DNA of 9,894 nt from Bacillota bacterium (lineage in GTDB: Bacteria; Bacillota_A; Clostridia; Tissierellales; Peptoniphilaceae). The notes under the pieces were generated by a model, which was not told where the DNA came from, did no database searches, and saw only the letters and a program-made list of their open reading frames with translations. The first letter of the stretch is position 1. Every line of letters begins with the position of its first letter. The stretch lies in the NCBI GenBank assembly GCA_023418535.1, contig JAEZZN010000087.1, positions 1 through 9,894 of the forward strand, given 5' to 3'. Below, in pieces: positions 1-6,013 of the stretch. Made by a program: the position numbers and the translations under genes.

Positions 1-5
1 TTGTT

Positions 6-12
6 CTCCTTT
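6..12 (-). promoter_or_regulatory. Ribosome binding site of a divergent gene off the left edge
   Basis: Read on the minus strand, this spot gives AAAGGAG followed by five bases (AACAA) up to the window edge. That is the usual distance from a Shine-Dalgarno sequence to a start codon, so a minus-strand gene probably starts at or just beyond the left edge. The matching promoter at 32-60 supports this. Nothing of its coding sequence is visible, so no product can be named. Confidence 0.6.
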
Positions 13-31
13 CTTTAGTTGTCGTGATTAA

Positions 32-60
32 ATTTTAAGGAATTTTACGAATAAGTGCAA
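32..60 (-). promoter_or_regulatory. Sigma-A-type promoter, minus strand, for the off-window divergent gene
   Basis: On the minus strand, TTGCAC (55-60) and TAAAAT (32-37) are separated by exactly 17 bases. These match the -35 and -10 consensus at four and five of six positions. Transcription would begin around position 25 and give a short leader containing the AAAGGAG at 6-12. Spacing and orientation agree with a divergent gene starting just outside the window. The call rests on sequence match only. Confidence 0.55.
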
Positions 61-101
61 TTTTTTTGTTTTAAAAAGAAAACATCTGCTAGGAGTCAGC
101 A

Positions 102-108
102 CCCCCCC
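102..108. repeat. Run of seven cytosines in AT-rich intergenic DNA
   Basis: Seven consecutive C residues sit between the two divergent promoters, about 20 bases upstream of the putative -35 of the transpeptidase operon. They lie in the loop of a possible weak hairpin (ATCTG 84-88 with CAGAT 110-114). In DNA this AT-rich, such a G/C homopolymer stands out. Whether it varies in length or affects expression cannot be told from a single sequence. Confidence 0.6.
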
Positions 109-128
109 ACAGATATTTTAGAACCTAT

Positions 129-157
129 TTTAAATGTTTTATAATATTTGATATAAT
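129..157 (+). promoter_or_regulatory. Putative promoter of the transpeptidase-ECF-truA operon
   Basis: A perfect -10 hexamer TATAAT (152-157) follows TTTAAA (129-134, four of six bases to consensus) at 17-base spacing. Transcription would start near 164, leaving an untranslated leader of about 27 bases that includes the AGGGAG ribosome binding site. A second TATAAT at 140-145 has a possible -35 (TTTAGA, 117-122) and could act as an alternative. In DNA this AT-rich, TATAAT can occur by chance, so which hexamer is used is uncertain. Confidence 0.5.
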
Positions 158-190
158 AGTATAAAATTGTAAAAAAATAAGGGAGCTGAA

Positions 191-1624
191 ATGAGTAAAA
201 CTGTGAAAAAAATTATAATTGGAGTGGTAGTAGTTATAGCTGCTATTTATCTAGTTGGGGTGTTTTATTTTTCTAGTGTTACATATCCAAATACAACAGT
301 AAATGGAAATCATAAGGGAATGAAATCTTTTAGTGAAGTATTTTTACCTGAAGATGATGAATTCGTTGTAAATATTAGCGGAAGAGATGATAAGAACCTT
401 GAAATTAATTCTAAAGATATAGATTATATATTGACTATTAGTGGAAAACCTACTATAGAACAAAATAATTGGTTATGGCCGGTAGAATTATTTCAAAAGC
501 ATGATTATGAAATTGAATATAATAGCGATATTAATGAAATAAAATTATCAAATATAATTAATAATTCGGAATTATTACAAAATCAGGTTGAACCTAAAAA
601 CGCTGAAATTCAAACTAAAGATGGTAAAGTAACTTTAGTAGAAGAAGTTTTAGGAAATAAGATAGATGTTGAAAAATTAAAACAAAGAATTGATACTGCT
701 ATTAAAAATAGAGAAGAAAAAGTTGAACTTGACGATGAATATATTAAACCTCAAATATTAAAAGATGATCCAAAGCTTATTGCTGAATATGAAACTTTAA
801 AGAAATTTGAAGAACAAAAGATTGTTTTTGATTTTGTTGATAGACAATATGAACTAACAGGGCAAGAATTAATGGATTTATATGATAATACTGACAAAGG
901 ATTTGTTTTAAATGAAGATAGAGCATATAACTATGTATATGATATTGCAAGCGAAACAAACACATATAACAAACCTCATAGATTCAATGCTACAGGATTA
1001 GGAGAAATTACTGTTCCTGGTGGAATATATGGTTGGCAAATGGATATAGATACTACTTTTGAAAATCTAAAGAAAATGCTATCTGAAGGAAAAGGCGGAG
1101 AGATTGAAATTGAGTATCTAAGGGAAGCAAATCATCGTGAAACTAATGATATTGGTGGAACTTATATTGAGATAGACTTATCTAGACAAACCATGTGGTT
1201 ATATAATAACTACGAATTAGTAATTTCAACTCCTATAGTATCGGGAGATGCTAGAGATATAACATCAGCAACACCTACAGGTGTAAATATGGTTTGGACT
1301 AAAGATACTGATAGAGACCTTACAGGAACATATGAAATTTCTGGAGAAAACTATACTTATCCGGTTAAATACTGGATGCCAGTTGGTTGGACAAATTCAG
1401 GAATACATGATAACTGGAATAGAACAGAATTTGGTGGAGAAATTTACAAAACATGGGGTTCAAATACTTGTATAAATACACCACCTGAAGCTATGAAAGT
1501 TATTTTTGAAAATACTCCAATAGGTACAGCTGTTGTTATATATGAATCCAGTACTAATTTATCCCCAACAGAATGGGAAAAACAAGACATGATAAGATCT
1601 GGTAGAACTAAATTGGAATATTAA
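191..1624 (+). CDS. L,D-transpeptidase (YkuD domain), membrane-anchored, Ldtfm-like, with altered active-site box
   Basis: Predicted to make 3-3 cross-links in peptidoglycan outside the membrane. The 477-residue length is close to Enterococcus faecium Ldtfm. Residues about 8-28 form a hydrophobic membrane anchor after a basic start. Residues about 50-300 resemble PG_binding_4 modules (the stretch around 150-190 fits that family's pattern), ending in an FNATG/YGW segment typical of this class. The YkuD domain begins near Y325. The likely catalytic His is H406, followed by D407, and the nucleophile is C427, 21 residues later, the same separation as H421-C442 in Ldtfm. The CINTPP context matches the family, but the normally conserved SHGC reads S424-N425-T426-C427. 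Start chosen for AGGGAG five bases upstream of the ATG. It ends one base before ecfA1, so it heads the operon. Family assignment is firm; activity is uncertain because of the SNTC change. Confidence 0.88.
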   Translation: MSKTVKKIIIGVVVVIAAIYLVGVFYFSSVTYPNTTVNGNHKGMKSFSEVFLPEDDEFVVNISGRDDKNLEINSKDIDYILTISGKPTIEQNNWLWPVELFQKHDYEIEYNSDINEIKLSNIINNSELLQNQVEPKNAEIQTKDGKVTLVEEVLGNKIDVEKLKQRIDTAIKNREEKVELDDEYIKPQILKDDPKLIAEYETLKKFEEQKIVFDFVDRQYELTGQELMDLYDNTDKGFVLNEDRAYNYVYDIASETNTYNKPHRFNATGLGEITVPGGIYGWQMDIDTTFENLKKMLSEGKGGEIEIEYLREANHRETNDIGGTYIEIDLSRQTMWLYNNYELVISTPIVSGDARDITSATPTGVNMVWTKDTDRDLTGTYEISGENYTYPVKYWMPVGWTNSGIHDNWNRTEFGGEIYKTWGSNTCINTPPEAMKVIFENTPIGTAVVIYESSTNLSPTEWEKQDMIRSGRTKLEY

Positions 1625-1625
1625 A

Positions 1626-2435
1626 ATGATAGAAATAAAGAATGTAAAATTTAAATATAATGAAGAAGAAGAGAAAAACGTATTAAATGATATTAATCTT
1701 ACAATAAAAGATGGTGAGTTTGTTTCAGTTCTTGGGAAAAATGGATCAGGAAAATCAACACTTGCAAAATTGATGAATGCACAGATTTTACCAAATGATG
1801 GAGAAGTAATAATAGATGGATTAGATACTAAATCTACAGATGTATGGGAAATACGAAGAAGAGTAGGTATGGTATTTCAAAATCCAGACAATCAGATTGT
1901 AGCAACTGTTGTAGAAGAAGATGTGGCATTTGGTCCAGAAAATTTAGGAATACCTAATCCAGAACTTAGACAAAGAGTTGATAAAGCACTTGAAACTGTG
2001 GGCATGTTTTCATATAGAAAACATGCTCCTCATATGTTATCAGGTGGTCAAAAACAAAGAGTAGCAATTGCAGGAGTTCTAGCTATGAATCCTGAAATTA
2101 TTGTTTTTGATGAACCAACAGCTATGCTTGATCCTAATGGTCGTAAAGAAGTTATGGAACATGCTATTAAATTAAATAAAGAACAAAACAAAACAATTAT
2201 TAATATAACTCATTATATGAATGAGGCGGTACTATCAGATAGAGTGGTAGTTATTGATGAAGGGAAAATTGTTTTAGATGGTACTCCTAAAGAAGTATTT
2301 TCTAAAGTAGATTTAATAAAACAATTTGGCTTAGATATACCCCAAGTTACAGAACTTGCATATTTACTAAAATCAAATGGAGTAAATATTTCGAGTGATA
2401 TATTGAGTATTGAGGAGTTAGTAGACGCATTATGA
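1626..2435 (+). CDS. ecfA1: ECF transporter energy-coupling ATPase A1
   Basis: A 269-residue ABC ATPase of the CbiO/EcfA family. It is one of the two nucleotide-binding subunits that power group II ECF importers for vitamins and metals. Visible motifs: Walker [10 protein letters not shown] (37-45), Q-loop Q85 followed by NPDNQ, signature LSGGQ (138-142), Walker B IIVFDE ending D162-E163, and H-loop H196. The C-terminal GLDIPQVT motif is typical of EcfA proteins. LSGGQ is intact and the catalytic Glu is present. The A1 assignment rests on gene order and on NPDNQ after the Q-loop. The start lies one base after the transpeptidase stop with no clear Shine-Dalgarno sequence, which suggests translational coupling. 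It overlaps ecfA2 by four bases. Confidence 0.95.
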   Translation: MIEIKNVKFKYNEEEEKNVLNDINLTIKDGEFVSVLGKNGSGKSTLAKLMNAQILPNDGEVIIDGLDTKSTDVWEIRRRVGMVFQNPDNQIVATVVEEDVAFGPENLGIPNPELRQRVDKALETVGMFSYRKHAPHMLSGGQKQRVAIAGVLAMNPEIIVFDEPTAMLDPNGRKEVMEHAIKLNKEQNKTIINITHYMNEAVLSDRVVVIDEGKIVLDGTPKEVFSKVDLIKQFGLDIPQVTELAYLLKSNGVNISSDILSIEELVDAL

Positions 2436-3289
2436 GTATAAAACTTGAGAATGTCAATTTTGATTATGGCAATGGCAATGATATGACGCTGAAAAATATA
2501 AATTTACAAATTAATAAAAATGAATTTATTGGTATAATCGGACACACAGGTTCTGGTAAATCAACATTAGTTCAATTATTTAATGGTCTATTGTATTCTT
2601 CAAGTGGAAAAGTTACAGTAGAAGGCCAACTAGTTTCAGAAGAAACAAAGTCAGAATTAAAGAAAATCAGACAAAAAGTTGGATTAGTTTTTCAATATCC
2701 AGAATATCAATTATTTGAAGAAACCATTGCTTTAGATATAGCATTTGGTCCTAAAAATTTAGAACTAAGTGAGGAAGAAGTAGAAAAAAGAGTAAAAGAG
2801 TCTATGCAATTAGTAGGACTAGATTATGAAAAATTCAAGGATGAGTCTCCTTTTGAATTATCTGGTGGACAAAAAAGAAGGGTTGCTATAGCTTCAATAT
2901 TAGCGATGGAACCAAAGTATCTAATTCTTGATGAACCAACAGCAGGACTTGATCCAAAAGGTAGAGATGAGATACTAGGCGAGCTAAGAAGAATATATGA
3001 ATCAAATCAAGATATAACTGTAATAATAGTTTCTCACTCTATGGAAGACATTGCGAATTTGGCTGATAGAGTTATTGTTATGAATGACGGTGAGGTATTT
3101 GCTGATGATATTCCTGAAAATATTTATAGAAGAGAAAAGGAATTAGAAAGCATTGGACTTGATATACCTCAAATTACAAAAGCTACAAGATTACTTGAAG
3201 AAAAAGGATATAAATTTGATAAGGTAATTTTAACAGTTGAAGAAGCATACAATCAAATTATGAGACAAATAGGAGGTAAGCATGAATAA
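2432..3289 (+). CDS. ecfA2: ECF transporter energy-coupling ATPase A2
   Basis: The second ABC ATPase of the ECF module, 285 residues, expected to pair with EcfA1 and bind EcfT at the inner membrane face. Motifs: Walker [10 protein letters not shown] (37-45), Q-loop Q88 followed by YPEYQLFE (typical of A2), signature LSGGQ (143-147) followed by KRR, Walker B LILDE with D167-E168, and H-loop H202. A GLDIPQIT motif lies near the C-terminus. The start codon overlaps the ecfA1 stop (ATGA), so the two are co-translated. An AGGAG about 14 bases upstream is farther than ideal. Its own 3' end holds the GGAGG ribosome binding site for ecfT, which it overlaps by eight bases. Confidence 0.95.
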   Translation: MSIKLENVNFDYGNGNDMTLKNINLQINKNEFIGIIGHTGSGKSTLVQLFNGLLYSSSGKVTVEGQLVSEETKSELKKIRQKVGLVFQYPEYQLFEETIALDIAFGPKNLELSEEEVEKRVKESMQLVGLDYEKFKDESPFELSGGQKRRVAIASILAMEPKYLILDEPTAGLDPKGRDEILGELRRIYESNQDITVIIVSHSMEDIANLADRVIVMNDGEVFADDIPENIYRREKELESIGLDIPQITKATRLLEEKGYKFDKVILTVEEAYNQIMRQIGGKHE

Positions 3290-4079
3290 TATGCCACTTG
3301 GGCAGTATGTTCCAGGAGATACATTAATTCATAGATTAGATCCTAGAGTCAAACTTATTTTAGTAATATTTTACATGATTACATTATTCATGATAGAGAA
3401 TTTATTACTATATATTCCACTTTTTATATTTGTGTATTTGGTTGTTAAATTAGCTAATCTAAGTTTTCTAAATATATTAAAATCATTAAAGTCTATAATA
3501 TTTATATTGCTGTTTACTACAGTGATTCATATATTTTCTACACCAGGTAGAGAAGTAGCAAGTATTTGGAAATTAACTATAACATATGAAGGTATACAAA
3601 GAGCTTTATATATAGGTATAAGGCTAATAATGCTCGTTATAGGGACTTCTTATCTAACTTTAACTACAAGTACTACAAAACTTACTGACGGCTTAGAAGA
3701 GCTTATGAGTCCATTAAAGGTGATTGGATTCCCAGCTCATGAACTTGCCATGATGATTTCGATAGCTTTGAGATTTATACCTACATTATTTGATGAAGCA
3801 AATAAAATACGTAAAGCTCAATTAGCACGTGGTGCAGAATTTGATTCTGGAAATATTCTAAAAAAAGCACAAGCCATGATACCGCTTTTAGTACCTTTAT
3901 TTATAAATTCATTTAGAAGAGCATCAGAACTTGCAACAGCAATGGAAGCTAGAGGATATAGAGGATCAAAGGGTAGAACAAGATTAAATCCTCTTGTTAT
4001 GAATAGAGTTGATTGGTTAGTTTTAATAGGGACTATAATTCTATTTATTGCGTTAATAGTAATAGGGAAAATAATATGA
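3282..4079 (+). CDS. ecfT: ECF transporter transmembrane component T
   Basis: A 265-residue integral membrane protein that connects the EcfA1/A2 ATPases to interchangeable substrate-binding S components. Hydrophobic segments are seen at roughly 25-60, 65-87, 105-130 and near the C-terminus (245-263). The family hallmark is two Ala-Arg-Gly motifs in the coupling helices, found here as A182-R183-G184 (LARGAEF) and A223-R224-G225 (EARGYRG). The N-terminal GDTLIHRLDPRVKL stretch is also characteristic. It has a good GGAGG site inside ecfA2. Its stop overlaps the truA start (ATGA). No S-component gene lies in the window, so substrate specificity is set elsewhere in the genome, as expected for group II modules. 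Confidence 0.94.
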   Translation: MNNMPLGQYVPGDTLIHRLDPRVKLILVIFYMITLFMIENLLLYIPLFIFVYLVVKLANLSFLNILKSLKSIIFILLFTTVIHIFSTPGREVASIWKLTITYEGIQRALYIGIRLIMLVIGTSYLTLTTSTTKLTDGLEELMSPLKVIGFPAHELAMMISIALRFIPTLFDEANKIRKAQLARGAEFDSGNILKKAQAMIPLLVPLFINSFRRASELATAMEARGYRGSKGRTRLNPLVMNRVDWLVLIGTIILFIALIVIGKII

Positions 4080-4804
4080 GAAATATTTTGATTAATATTT
4101 CATATGATGGAAGTGAGTTTTATGGATTTCAAAGACAGCCCGATAAAAGAACAGTTCAAGGCGAAATAGAAAGAGCCATAAAGGAAGTAACTGGAAAGAC
4201 GGTAAATTTAATACCTTGCGGTCGTACAGATGCTGGAGTGCATGCAAAAGAGCATATATCCAATTTTTTTATAGAATCTGATTTACCAGGAATTTCTTTT
4301 AAATACCATTTAAGAAGACATCTTCCAAAAGATATTGAAATTATTGAAACAAAAGATGTAGATATGGAATTTCATGCAAGATTTGACGCTAAATCAAAGA
4401 TTTATAGATATATTGTTTCAAATGGTAAATATGAATATCCATATTATAGAAAATATAAAACATATATATCAAAGGATTTGGATTTAGAAAAAATGAAGCT
4501 TGCTTCAAAAAAATTGCTAGGAAAACATGATTTTACCGCGTTTATGAAATGGGGAGAAGATAAAAATCCAATAAGAAAAATAGATGAAATAAATATATAT
4601 AGAGAAAATGAAGATATTTGTTTTGAATATATAGCAGAAAGTTTTTTACACAATCAAATTCGTATAATGACAGGATTATTAATCGATATAGGAAGAGGTT
4701 TTAGAGAAATTTCATATATAGATGAAATATTTGATAATAAAGTCGAAAGAGCTGCTAAGACATATGGTCCTGAAGGGCTATATTTAATTAAAATAAACTA
4801 TTAG
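4076..4804 (+). CDS. truA: tRNA pseudouridine(38-40) synthase TruA
   Basis: A 242-residue enzyme converting uridines 38-40 of the tRNA anticodon arm to pseudouridine. Conserved features: the N-terminal ISYDGSEFYGFQRQP, the catalytic Asp in CGRTDAGVHA (D52), the FHARFDA-K-YRY segment, HDFTAF, and the C-terminal SFLHNQIRIMTG helix (R196). The start at 4076 gives the canonical beginning MRNILINISYDG, has AGGGA seven bases upstream and overlaps the ecfT stop by four bases. A longer in-frame version from 4013 would add 21 residues unlike TruA, out of frame inside ecfT, and is rejected. It follows the ECF module as in many Firmicutes. The next promoter begins only six bases after its stop, and no terminator separates them. 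Confidence 0.95.
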   Translation: MRNILINISYDGSEFYGFQRQPDKRTVQGEIERAIKEVTGKTVNLIPCGRTDAGVHAKEHISNFFIESDLPGISFKYHLRRHLPKDIEIIETKDVDMEFHARFDAKSKIYRYIVSNGKYEYPYYRKYKTYISKDLDLEKMKLASKKLLGKHDFTAFMKWGEDKNPIRKIDEINIYRENEDICFEYIAESFLHNQIRIMTGLLIDIGRGFREISYIDEIFDNKVERAAKTYGPEGLYLIKINY

Positions 4805-4809
4805 AATAT

Positions 4810-4838
4810 TTGACAAAGTCTTATATAAAAGGTATAAT
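4810..4838 (+). promoter_or_regulatory. Consensus sigma-A promoter of rplM-rpsI
   Basis: TTGACA (4810-4815) and TATAAT (4833-4838) are both perfect consensus hexamers at the optimal 17-base spacing, placed immediately after the truA stop. Transcription should start around 4844-4846, giving a leader of about 160 bases before rplM. A perfect promoter fits the high expression needed for ribosomal proteins. Confidence 0.9.
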
Positions 4839-4845
4839 TTTTGAG

Positions 4846-4878
4846 TATCTAAAAAAGGATCCAAATTCTTTTTAGATA
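4846..4878 (+). promoter_or_regulatory. AU-rich hairpin at the 5' end of the rplM-rpsI transcript
   Basis: TATCTAAAAAAG (4846-4857) is almost a perfect inverted repeat of CTTTTTAGATA (4868-4878), giving a stem of about ten AU-rich pairs with one extra A, around a loop of about ten bases. Its 5' arm coincides with the expected transcription start, so it would cap the mRNA end. Possible roles, both inferred, are protecting the 5' end from decay or forming part of the L13 leader fold. Confidence 0.6.
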
Positions 4879-4881
4879 TCT

Positions 4882-4973
4882 ACGATACCAAATTCGCAGC
4901 GTCGATGTGCGAAAAAGAAATCGTCGAAGAAACAAAATCCGCAACCTCAAATGCGGGTTCCAAATATTTGAGG
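4882..4973 (+). promoter_or_regulatory. Structured leader of rplM, probably the L13-type ribosomal leader
   Basis: Three pairing elements are visible. ACGAT (4882-4886) pairs with ATCGT (4920-4924) and encloses a hairpin TTCGCA (4893-4898)/TGCGAA (4908-4913). Next comes CCGCA (4939-4943)/TGCGG (4952-4956), whose loop CCTCAAA (4945-4951) is exactly complementary to TTTGAGG (4967-4973), the signature of an H-type pseudoknot. Low-GC Gram-positive bacteria are known to carry an L13 leader before rplM-rpsI that is thought to mediate feedback control by the ribosomal protein. Position and structure fit, but I could not align it to the family model. The last element ends about 20 bases before the rplM ribosome binding site. 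Confidence 0.72.
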
Positions 4974-5003
4974 CTAGATATAAAGAAAGAATTAGGAGGA
5001 AAA

Positions 5004-5432
5004 ATGAGCACATTTTTAGCAAAACATAGTGAAGTTGAGCGTAAATGGTACCTTGTAGATGCTACAGACTTAGTATTAGGTGACGTAGCAACAAAAGTAG
5101 CTTCTATTTTAAGAGGTAAACATAAACCAATTTACACTCCACACATAGATACTGGTGATTATGTAGTAATCATCAATGCAGATAAAATCAGAGTAACAGG
5201 TAATAAAGCAGAACAAAAGCTTTACAAACATTACACAGGTTACGCAGGTGGTTTAAGAGAAATCCCTTATAAAGAAGTATTAGCAAAACATCCTGAAAGA
5301 ATTTTAGAACATGCAATTAAAGGTATGTTACCAAAAAATTCATTAGGAAGACAAATGTTTAAGAAACTAAAGGTTTATGCTGGACCAGAACACGTACATG
5401 GTGGACAAAATCCAGAACCATTAGAAATTTAA
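5004..5432 (+). CDS. rplM: 50S ribosomal protein L13 (uL13)
   Basis: A 142-residue large-subunit protein, the usual length for the family, that binds 23S rRNA early in assembly. It starts [20 protein letters not shown] and contains the conserved [30 protein letters not shown] and [12 protein letters not shown] segments, ending near [13 protein letters not shown]. The start at 5004 follows AGGAGG (4994-4999) at four bases. The frame stays open upstream to an ATG at 4905, but those 33 codons lie in the structured leader, lack a ribosome binding site and are absent from the family, so they are untranslated. It is co-transcribed with rpsI ten bases downstream and probably autoregulated through the leader. 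Confidence 0.97.
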   Translation: MSTFLAKHSEVERKWYLVDATDLVLGDVATKVASILRGKHKPIYTPHIDTGDYVVIINADKIRVTGNKAEQKLYKHYTGYAGGLREIPYKEVLAKHPERILEHAIKGMLPKNSLGRQMFKKLKVYAGPEHVHGGQNPEPLEI

Positions 5433-5442
5433 GGGAGGATAA

Positions 5443-5832
5443 ATGAGTAATCAATTTTACGGTACAGGCAGAAGAAAATCTGCAGTAGCAAGAGTTAGAC
5501 TATTACCTGGACAAGGTACATTTACAATTAATGGTAAAGATATCGAAGAATACTTTGGTTATGAAACATTAAAAGAATTAGCAAAATCTCCTTTACAATT
5601 AACAGAAAAGTTAGGTCAATATGATGTAAAAGTTAATGTTAAAGGTGGTGGATTTACTGGTCAAGCTGGTGCAATCAGACATGGTGTTGCTAGAGCTTTA
5701 CTAGAAGCTGATGAAGAATTAAAACCTGTATTGAAGAGAGCTGGATTCTTAACAAGAGATTCAAGAAAGAAAGAAAGAAAGAAACCGGGTCTCAAGAAAG
5801 CAAGAAAAGCTTCACAATTCTCAAAGAGATAA
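5443..5832 (+). CDS. rpsI: 30S ribosomal protein S9 (uS9)
   Basis: A 129-residue small-subunit protein whose basic C-terminal tail reaches the P-site tRNA. Family hallmarks: N-terminal [15 protein letters not shown], central [20 protein letters not shown], then [21 protein letters not shown] and the terminal QFSKR, including the invariant final Arg. AGGGAGG lies four bases before the ATG. It is the second and last gene of the rplM operon. The gene after it differs in codon use and has its own strong ribosome binding site, so it is probably a separate unit. Confidence 0.97.
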   Translation: MSNQFYGTGRRKSAVARVRLLPGQGTFTINGKDIEEYFGYETLKELAKSPLQLTEKLGQYDVKVNVKGGGFTGQAGAIRHGVARALLEADEELKPVLKRAGFLTRDSRKKERKKPGLKKARKASQFSKR

Positions 5833-5850
5833 TATTATATTACAGACGAG

Positions 5851-5910
5851 TAAAGACTATTTTCCAATATTTTTATATACATATATAAAGATAGAAGAAT
5901 TTAGTCTTTA
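5851..5910 (+). terminator. Long nested AT-rich inverted repeat after rpsI, probable transcript end
   Basis: TAAAGACTA (5851-5859) and TAGTCTTTA (5902-5910) form a perfect nine-base outer stem. Inside it, TTTATATA (5872-5879) and TATATAAA (5882-5889) form a second perfect stem around a two-base loop. The arms between them pair only in part. Its place 18 bases after the rpsI stop suits termination or mRNA 3'-end protection. However, the stem is AU-rich and there is no clear run of T after it, so it is not a classical intrinsic terminator. Only the symmetry is certain. Confidence 0.45.
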
Positions 5911-5922
5911 ATTATGATAGTG

Positions 5923-5937
5923 AAAACATCATGTTTT
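5923..5937 (+). terminator. Short hairpin with T4, possible second terminator or start-region element
   Basis: AAAACA (5923-5928) and TGTTTT (5932-5937) pair around a three-base loop. The stem is short and mostly A-U, with only four T in its own 3' arm. It may assist the larger hairpin just upstream, or be part of the control region of the surface-protein gene that begins 77 bases later. The rest of 5833-6013 holds no convincing promoter: a TATAAC at 5976-5981 lacks a good -35 partner. Confidence 0.25.
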
Positions 5938-6013
5938 ACAAGCAAGAAGAAGATATTGCAAAATTTAAAGAACATTATAACGCTTTTTGAAATTAAGAAA
6001 AGGGAGGATTAAA

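Noticed and set aside
777..965. Minus-strand open frame within the transpeptidase gene
   Set aside because: It is antisense to a clearly conserved gene, with low-complexity translation and no ribosome binding site.
4013..4075. Upstream in-frame start for truA adding 21 residues
   Set aside because: The extra residues lie inside ecfT in another frame, do not resemble TruA, and the ATG at 4076 has AGGGA at seven bases and gives the conserved N-terminus.
4444..4653. Minus-strand open frame within truA
   Set aside because: It is a shadow of truA with no recognisable protein and no start signals.
5914..6012. 32-codon open frame ending one base before the surface-gene start
   Set aside because: It has no ribosome binding site, its last codons are the ribosome binding site of the next gene, and it overlaps another equally short frame.
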